DNA of 64,000 nucleotides from Harmothoe impar (Eukaryota > Annelida > Polychaeta > Phyllodocida > Polynoidae), in NCBI GenBank assembly GCA_947462335.1, contig OX381705.1:2897703-2961702 (forward strand), written 5' to 3'. The translations under genes were made by a program, and so were the position numbers. Numbering within the stretch: the first letter of the stretch is position 1; each line of letters begins with the position of its first letter. Shown one piece after another: positions 58,651 to 64,000 of the stretch. A model generated the notes under the pieces. It was not told the DNA's origin and did not search any database. It worked only from the letters and a program-made list of their open reading frames with translations.

Positions 58651-59093
58651 TCTGGCAGAAGTATTTATGATTTCTTATCTATGACAGCATAAAGATAGTA
58701 GTGGAATCAACTATATATCATCCTAATCATGACATCTTGTCATAGGGTTATGTTGCCTCAAGCAATATAGGTTTATCATTCTGACCAATGTTAAGGATAT
58801 GAACCTGTACCAGGCCTAGGGTCTGTGGCATTTAGACACCGACCGTAGGGAAGCTGTTTAAATGACATAGTCTCCGAGTTAATTGTTTCTATCCGACTTA
58901 GAACCTAGTATGTAATTGCTCTTTTATTACCTTTTAATTACCTATGGTCTATGGAAAATAGACACCCTCAAATCCAATAGATATAGACGTCCTCAAAATA
59001 CCAGGTTCTAAATCACTAAAACTAACATGGGACGGCCATTACAGACTATGCCACGGAGCATAAAAAGTATTAGTGTATGCTATCCTTCACCAT

Positions 59094-59788
59094 AAGAAAA
59101 GCCCACCCGTTTTTCATGTTGCCTTCTATCGATGATACATGTTCTAAAAGTTATCTACTGAATTGCATAATGTTGAATGTCTATCATATGGTAGTAAGAC
59201 GAGAAAGTTTCCTGCAGTGATCACATATGAGTGACGTCACAAGTGATTCACAAACTGCCCTCGCACACTTATCCCTTACTAAAATGCATAATTTTTCCAT
59301 GCCTTGTAGCCCACCAGGAGGTCGTAGTGTAGTTAATAGATCACCCATTATCTTTATGAACTATTTATACACATTTTTCCCCCTTACTATCAATATATGA
59401 ATTTATAAAGTAGGCAACAATAGCCAACGAAATAAAAGAAATAGATGATACAAAATTGTCTGCACTAAGAGTACCCTATGATTGGCCCTTGACTGGTCCT
59501 TAATTCGCTGTCCAGGGGTACTTAAACTGGTGTACATTACCGAGCAACCAATCAAAATGTCGTTCAGGCCAATCAGTGGGCATAGACTATCTGTCTAGAC
59601 CAATCAATGGGCATATATCTTGTGCTTTGGGACAGGTTTTGAATCACTTGTGACGTCATTCTATGCATTAGATATTTTCCTGTTAATAGCATATGCCATA
59701 TATTTCAACTGTATGCATTTTTGCAGACCCTTTGTAAAACAATTATAATCGATAGAAGGCAACATAAAAACGGATTGGCTTTTCTTTT
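59094..59788. repeat. Foldback element with about 170-bp arms
   Basis: The arms 59,094-59,265 and 59,621-59,788 are inverted copies (GAAAAGCCMAYCCGTTTTT, ATGTTGCCTTCTATCGAT, and TGACGTCACAAGTGATTCA near the inner edge). The centre is non-coding. It looks like an old non-autonomous transposon. Confidence 0.65.
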
Positions 59789-59904
59789 AACAAGATCTGA
59801 ATAAGTATGTTTTGTTTCTTTTTCCCTACGCTGAAATTGTAGCCACAGTACCTATTATATTAACACACTATGCTGTCCCTACAAGAGTCAATAAGGGCTA
59901 ACCC

Positions 59905-60125
59905 AGTACTCACCAGGTCAAGTATCTTAGTAAGGTATTTAAGGTATTAGGCTGTCTTTTACAGTAAGGCATTGGCCCCTTTTTTATTACCTCAGTAATT
60001 TTTGACGATCAGATGGTCATTCGGAGCAATCCGGGCCTAGGATATTAACATACTTTGTTGTCACTATAAGATTAAATAAGGGTTTAATCGAGTACCCACC
60101 AGGTCAGGTATCTTTGTGAGTTAAC
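59905..60125 (-). pseudogene. Degenerate copies of the receptor exon's 3' end and splice donor
   Basis: On the minus strand, AAGATACTTGACCTGGTGAGT at about 59,909-59,929 and AAGATACCTGACCTGGTGGGT at about 60,091-60,111 repeat the end of the 60,845-60,978 exon plus its donor. The neighbouring intron is duplicated too. Upstream exon sequence is missing, so these cannot be full exons. Confidence 0.5.
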
Positions 60126-60145
60126 ACGGGTACCCACCGGGCCTA

Positions 60146-60410
60146 CACTCAAAACGTAAACTTGTCTCCAGACTATTCCAAGTGACTGTCATAAAATAAA
60201 CTAGTCAAAAACTTGTCTAAGTGACAAGGAAGCGGATTTTCTAGCTGGAGATAGAAGACCCTCTTGGCATGTGCCAGCCCAAAACCTGACATTTGCCAGC
60301 TCCAGATTCTATTTTCTGGGATGGTAACCTAATAGGTTAGACAACTTTTGACTTGTTTATTTTATGATAATTGCTTCTACGAGTCTGGAGACAAGTTTAC
60401 TTTTTCAGTG
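60146..60410. mobile_element. CACTA-like MITE, copy 2
   Basis: 265 bp, the same ends as copy 1, with flanks TA / TA. It contains the internal AGCTGGAGATAGAAGACC segment also found in copy 3. Confidence 0.7.
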
Positions 60411-60476
60411 TAGTGTCTAATCAATGCTGTCCCTACAAGAGTCAATAAATAGACAAAGGTGCAAGAGTTTTTGGTC

Positions 60477-60583
60477 TGTTGGTGGGTTATTTCACGCATT
60501 GACCCTCGGGCCGTATTTCATGAGGCCATAGGCCAAGTGAAATGCGGCCCGAGGGTCAATGCGTGAAATTACCTACCAACAGA
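60477..60583. repeat. Hairpin with about 45-bp arms
   Basis: CTGTTGGTGGGTTATTTCAC and CATTGACCCTCGGGCCGTAT are followed, after a loop of about 17 bp, by their near-perfect reverse complements. Coordinates are good to a base or two. Confidence 0.75.
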
Positions 60584-60844
60584 TGAAAAACGAGTATGCA
60601 TTTGTGTTTATTATTTTTTTCGATTCAAATTAAATCATTAGGGGTTTCAGGGGGGTTGAGGGGTTAAAATAGCTTTTTTCTACCCCGTTCAAATGTAAAC
60701 AAATCGCCATTTTTGATGATCTCACAGGCCGTGAAATACGGAAGAGGGTTATTTCACGGGGGTGGGGGGGTGTAATACGGCCTTCCTTGGTTAAGTCAAT
60801 GGCACTGCAGTATTCCATAAAAAATAAGGAAACCGCGTACTCAC

Positions 60845-60978
60845 CAGGCCAAGTATCTTTGTGAGGTAGAAGGAGATGGAGACGTCGATGGGTTTCAGGA
60901 CGTCCACGATGGGGCGGGCGTGTCGGTTGTAGTCCTCACTGAGGAAGGAGATGAGGCGGTTCTCGTGGTTCCTGCCCT
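60845..60978 (-). CDS. Internal exon of a nicotinic-acetylcholine-receptor-like (Cys-loop) subunit
   Basis: 134 bp on the minus strand, bounded by an acceptor (ATTACAG before AGGGCAGG) and a donor (CTG then GTGAGT). After two bases of a split codon it encodes 44 residues, including HENRLISFLSEDYNRHARP and then IVDVLKPIDVSISFYLTKIL. The spacing E-x-RL ... L ... YN ... RP ... P-x-x-V ... IL-x-L is the start of the extracellular ligand-binding domain of Cys-loop channels, just after the signal peptide. The exon is GC-rich with C/G third positions, unlike the surrounding DNA. Other exons of the gene are not recognised in the window. Subunit type is undetermined. Tandem repeats duplicate both of its borders. 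Confidence 0.75.
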
Positions 60979-61265
60979 CTGTAATGGTAAGAAACAGGAC
61001 ATTAACATTAGTAATGGTGAGGGACAGGACAAGGAGTTTAGTATAAATGATGTACAGGACATTAACAGCAATACTAGTGGTACAAGGAAGGAGATGAGGC
61101 GGTTCTCGTGGTTCCTGCCCTCTGTAATGGTAACAAACAGGATATTAACATTAGTAATGGTGAGGGATAGGACAGGAACAGTACTAGTGATATATGGGGT
61201 GGTGGTAGGACGTCATTGAGGGAGGAGATAAGGTAGTTCTCATGGTGCCTGCCCTCCAGATACAG
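60941..61265. repeat. Tandem repeat of about 140 bp spanning the exon acceptor
   Basis: GGAAGGAGATGAGGCGGTTC, followed by CTCGTGGTTCCTGCCCTCTG and then TAATGGTAA, occurs at about 60,943 and again at about 61,086; a decayed third copy lies at about 61,217. Each unit carries the 5' end of the receptor exon, its acceptor and about 90 bp of intron. Confidence 0.8.
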
Positions 61266-61950
61266 TACCCTCTTCTACTGGGAGTGTATGTCTGATATAA
61301 TACGCATGAGTAGCTGCATGAGTGTTGTAAGACTTAAAGTCATCAGTATTGACAACTTTCCAGTCTCTAGCTTAACTTTAGTTGTCACACACCTAGGCAC
61401 ATGTTGGCACATAGCTGCCATCCAGCGTCAAAGTGATCAACTATTTTCATCATGAGCCATTGGTGGTGACAGGATGCAGAGTTGTCTTCAATATCTCATT
61501 TGCCATTACCATCACCCACTGATGTGCAATCTATAACAAGCTATGCTACTTAAATCAACCAACGGAATACACCAAAACTATAGAAAGGGTGCTCTCCTGG
61601 AGGGGGCACTGATTAGAGACTACATTCATAGACCATTCTCTATAGGACCACACTGCCACCTGCCATAATTTGTTATGACAACTTAGGTCGTCAATATGAC
61701 GAGTGTCAGTTTCCCTGGGTTTTCAGTGTAGTTGATTTATAGGCGTCTATCATTTATGGACAGAACCGACCCTGAAAAGACAATTAAACTTAGAAACAGC
61801 CTCTTTACATACTTTAGTATGTCCACTGCCTTTCACTCAGCTGGACTACGCCCACTGACCACTAAAAACACAACTTTTACACCAGAACACATGGCAATAA
61901 TTATTTTTACACATTTCCAACTCATTATTATTCTATAAAACACCCGAGAG

Positions 61951-62214
61951 CACTCAAAAAATAAACTCGTCTCTAGACTCTTCAAAGTGACGGTGATGAA
62001 ATAAACGAGTCAAAAACTTGTCTAAGTGACAAGGAAGCAGGTCTTCTAGCTAGAGATAGAAGACCCACTTGGTATGTGTCAGCCCAAAACCCGACATTTG
62101 CCAGCTCCAGATTATATTTGTGGGATGGTAACCTGATAGGTTAGACAACTTTTGACTTGCTTATTTTATGACAGTCACTTTGACGAGTCTGGAGACGAGT
62201 TTACTTTTTCAGTG
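61951..62214. mobile_element. CACTA-like MITE, copy 3
   Basis: 264 bp, ends CACTCAAAAAATAAACTCG / CGAGTTTACTTTTTCAGTG, flanks AG / AG. Close to copy 2 in structure. Confidence 0.7.
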
Positions 62215-62575
62215 AGGTATATACCATCGACCTTCGTTGGTGAGTCGGTCTGTCACTTTATGACAACGGGTTATTGTCAATCCGCTGACATATAGACCTT
62301 GGGGGCGGGTTATGTTTTCCAGCTTCATGTCATGTTCATACGGCAACACTCAGGACACAGTATTGTCTCTCACCTTATCGTGTTACAGCAATTACAGGCG
62401 GAGTATACAGTTATAAAGATTTGTGTGTACAGTAAATGTGTGTGGATGACTCATCAAGTTACAGACTGTGTCTCACCCAATTAATACAAATTAAAATTCT
62501 ATGACCGGGTGCAATCTATGGCCAGCAAGCATGAATTTGAAATAGTTTTTCAACTAAAAAAACAGAAGTTAGTAT

Positions 62576-63099
62576 TGTAACGGGTTGACTATAAAGTCTA
62601 ACTGTTATTGTTGTATATCTATTGTATGTTGTATGATGTAAGACAACACGGTTCTATTGTGTTTAATAACTGTTTTATTCATCTAACTAGTGTCGTCGGT
62701 TCGTTACATACACCGACTCCTCTAGTTCGGTTATCTATACGGTAGTGTACCGGTACCACCTTCGGTTACCGTCGGTAGTTGTTACATAAGCATTTTACAT
62801 AACAAAACCTAACAGGTGGCGCTGCTAGTACGGTCACGTGGCTATGCAGCGCTGTATATAAGACGGCTACTTCTCCATTGGAAGTCAGTCAGGTTTGGGA
62901 CTGTCGTGACATGACCACCCTGTGCTCACGGGCTTAACTCTATGCTATAGGGTTGCCCCACTGTATTATATATCTGTTCTGATCTTGTATATCCGCTGGT
63001 TATACTTGTACTATAATACCCAAGAGTTACCTTTACAATAAAGTCGCCGTATATTAAAGTCTAATTTACCTTGTCTGGTTTTTGTACTCAAGTGTTACA
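62576..63099 (+). mobile_element. Probable solo LTR (524 bp)
   Basis: Begins TGTAAC and ends GTTACA, the 5'-TG...CA-3' ends with short inverted repeats of an LTR. It has a TATATAAG promoter element at 62,855-62,862 and AATAAA at 63,037-63,042, a spacing that fits a U3-R-U5 layout. No primer-binding site or internal coding region follows. No clean target duplication is seen (AGTAT / TACGT), so the call is tentative. Confidence 0.5.
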
Positions 63100-64000
63100 T
63101 ACGTAGTAAGAGACCAACTACAGTATCATAAAGTCTTTAATCCGTTAATTTTCTCCAGCCATTTCTATGTACATCTGCCCTAAATAAGCGGTTTTCCTTT
63201 TAGCCGTGATTGCACTGGATCATAGACTTTCAATTTGGTGGTACGCGACCTACAGAGCCTCATGTTGATATTCCAGATACATGCCGATATGTAGTCCAAT
63301 ATGTGAGATATGGATGGATGTAATGGGACACATGGTGTAATTACACCGGGCACACAGGGGTTCTGCCATTAATTACGCCGCAAAAAAGGTTCGTTTCAGG
63401 TCACCAAATCGACCTTATCAAAACAGGGATGATCCTATGCTTTTTTATGCAATTTTGAAGAAATTTTAGAGTTCTTTTTCCCTTTTTGGTCAATTTTCGG
63501 GTCTTCGTAGAGGCTAGCTAGTACATCATGTAAAAAAAAAAAAAAAAAAATCCGACCTACCGACCCTACATTTTTTCCCATGTTACCTGAAACAAACCTT
63601 TTTTTGGCCTTACTAGCAGAGGGGGGGCGGGGGGGGGATTTACCAAGTTACAGTGCCTCGTTCTAACATCCCAGATGAAAATACATACTGATATATAGGC
63701 CAATAGGCGTCATATTTATTGTAATTGGACACATATAATGATGTAGCCGAGCACCCAAGCTTCCTCATATGATAGCGAGCATCCAGGGGTGATATTAAAC
63801 ATCCTGATACATCAGATGAGGTTGCAGTGTTTCAGTAAACAGCATCGATGCCCATGAGCCAAACCATGAAAAGAGTTTGTCACTCCCAATATGAGGGAGT
63901 AATAGCTTCTATTTAAGACAGATTTTATGTGGGATCTTTCTTTCTCTGGAAGACAGTTCCTGTTGTATAAGTAGCGGGTCGTCTTAAAGATAAGGTCCTG
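63100..64000. other. Non-coding host DNA with an inverted-repeat element
   Basis: 63,377-63,609 has ends GCCGCAAAAAAGGTTCGTTT and the inverted AAACAAACCTTTTTTTGGC, suggesting a further MITE. The rest shows nothing gene-like. Confidence 0.45.

Noticed and set aside
60920..61219. 99-codon plus-strand frame across the receptor exon
   Set aside because: The minus strand carries the splice signals and the Cys-loop receptor pattern; the plus frame is its shadow and runs through tandem-repeat intron.

Overview
The window reads as animal nuclear DNA, probably from a marine invertebrate with a repeat-rich and heterozygous genome. I cannot name the species. It is about 40% G+C, has almost no long open reading frames outside one mobile element, and holds several families of short inverted-repeat transposons, recent segmental duplications and one convincing host exon. 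That exon belongs to a nicotinic-acetylcholine-receptor-like (Cys-loop) channel subunit, on the minus strand at 60,845-60,978.

The centrepiece is a complete Polinton/Maverick-type (adintovirus-like) integrated element at 13,186-23,716 (10,531 bp). Its terminal inverted repeats (TIRs) are about 420-440 bp and begin 5'-AGTAGTATAG. It is flanked by a perfect 6-bp target duplication, CACTTG. A paralogous copy of the same host locus later in the window (about 40,127-40,560) still carries the unoccupied site with one CACTTG at 40,297-40,302, so both boundaries are exact. Nine genes lie on the minus strand. From right to left they are a 216-aa orphan, a packaging ATPase, a 110-aa virion-type protein, a 368-402-aa conserved protein, a D,D35E integrase with a chromodomain, a penton-like protein, a basic 143-aa core-like protein, the double-jelly-roll major capsid protein homologue, and an adenain-like cysteine protease. 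A small 99-aa reading frame overlaps the protease, and one alanine-rich gene runs on the plus strand next to the right TIR. No family-B DNA polymerase, helicase or primase is visible, although the other genes are open. A capsid-complete, polymerase-less Polinton that probably depends on replication functions in trans is the most unusual object here.

The TIRs carry an ordered array of CCAAT boxes, CACGTG E-boxes (two of them the 10-mer GTCACGTGAC) and forkhead-like GTAAACA sites. Three genes at the right side have a TATA box followed by a C/A-rich triplet-repeat leader. Other genes start directly behind poly(A) tracts, and one sequence serves both as the TATA box of the capsid gene and as the polyadenylation signal of the gene before it.

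The flanks are mostly duplicated non-coding DNA. Blocks at 5.26-12.2 kb and 28.9-35.2 kb correspond, as do 13.0-13.2 plus 23.7-27.1 kb and 40.1-42.8 kb, and 27.1-28.8, 35.2-40.0 and 42.8-47.0 kb. Comparing the copies exposes insertions: the Polinton, an 879-bp TTAA element at 23,924-24,802, a TA-flanked miniature element at 7,916-8,036 and a 345-bp inverted-repeat element at 34,202-34,546. From 47 kb to the end there are piggyBac-like and CACTA-like miniature elements (one nested in the other), a 0.94-kb tetranucleotide array, several foldback repeats, the receptor exon with tandem-duplicated splice boundaries, and a probable solo LTR at 62,576-63,099.
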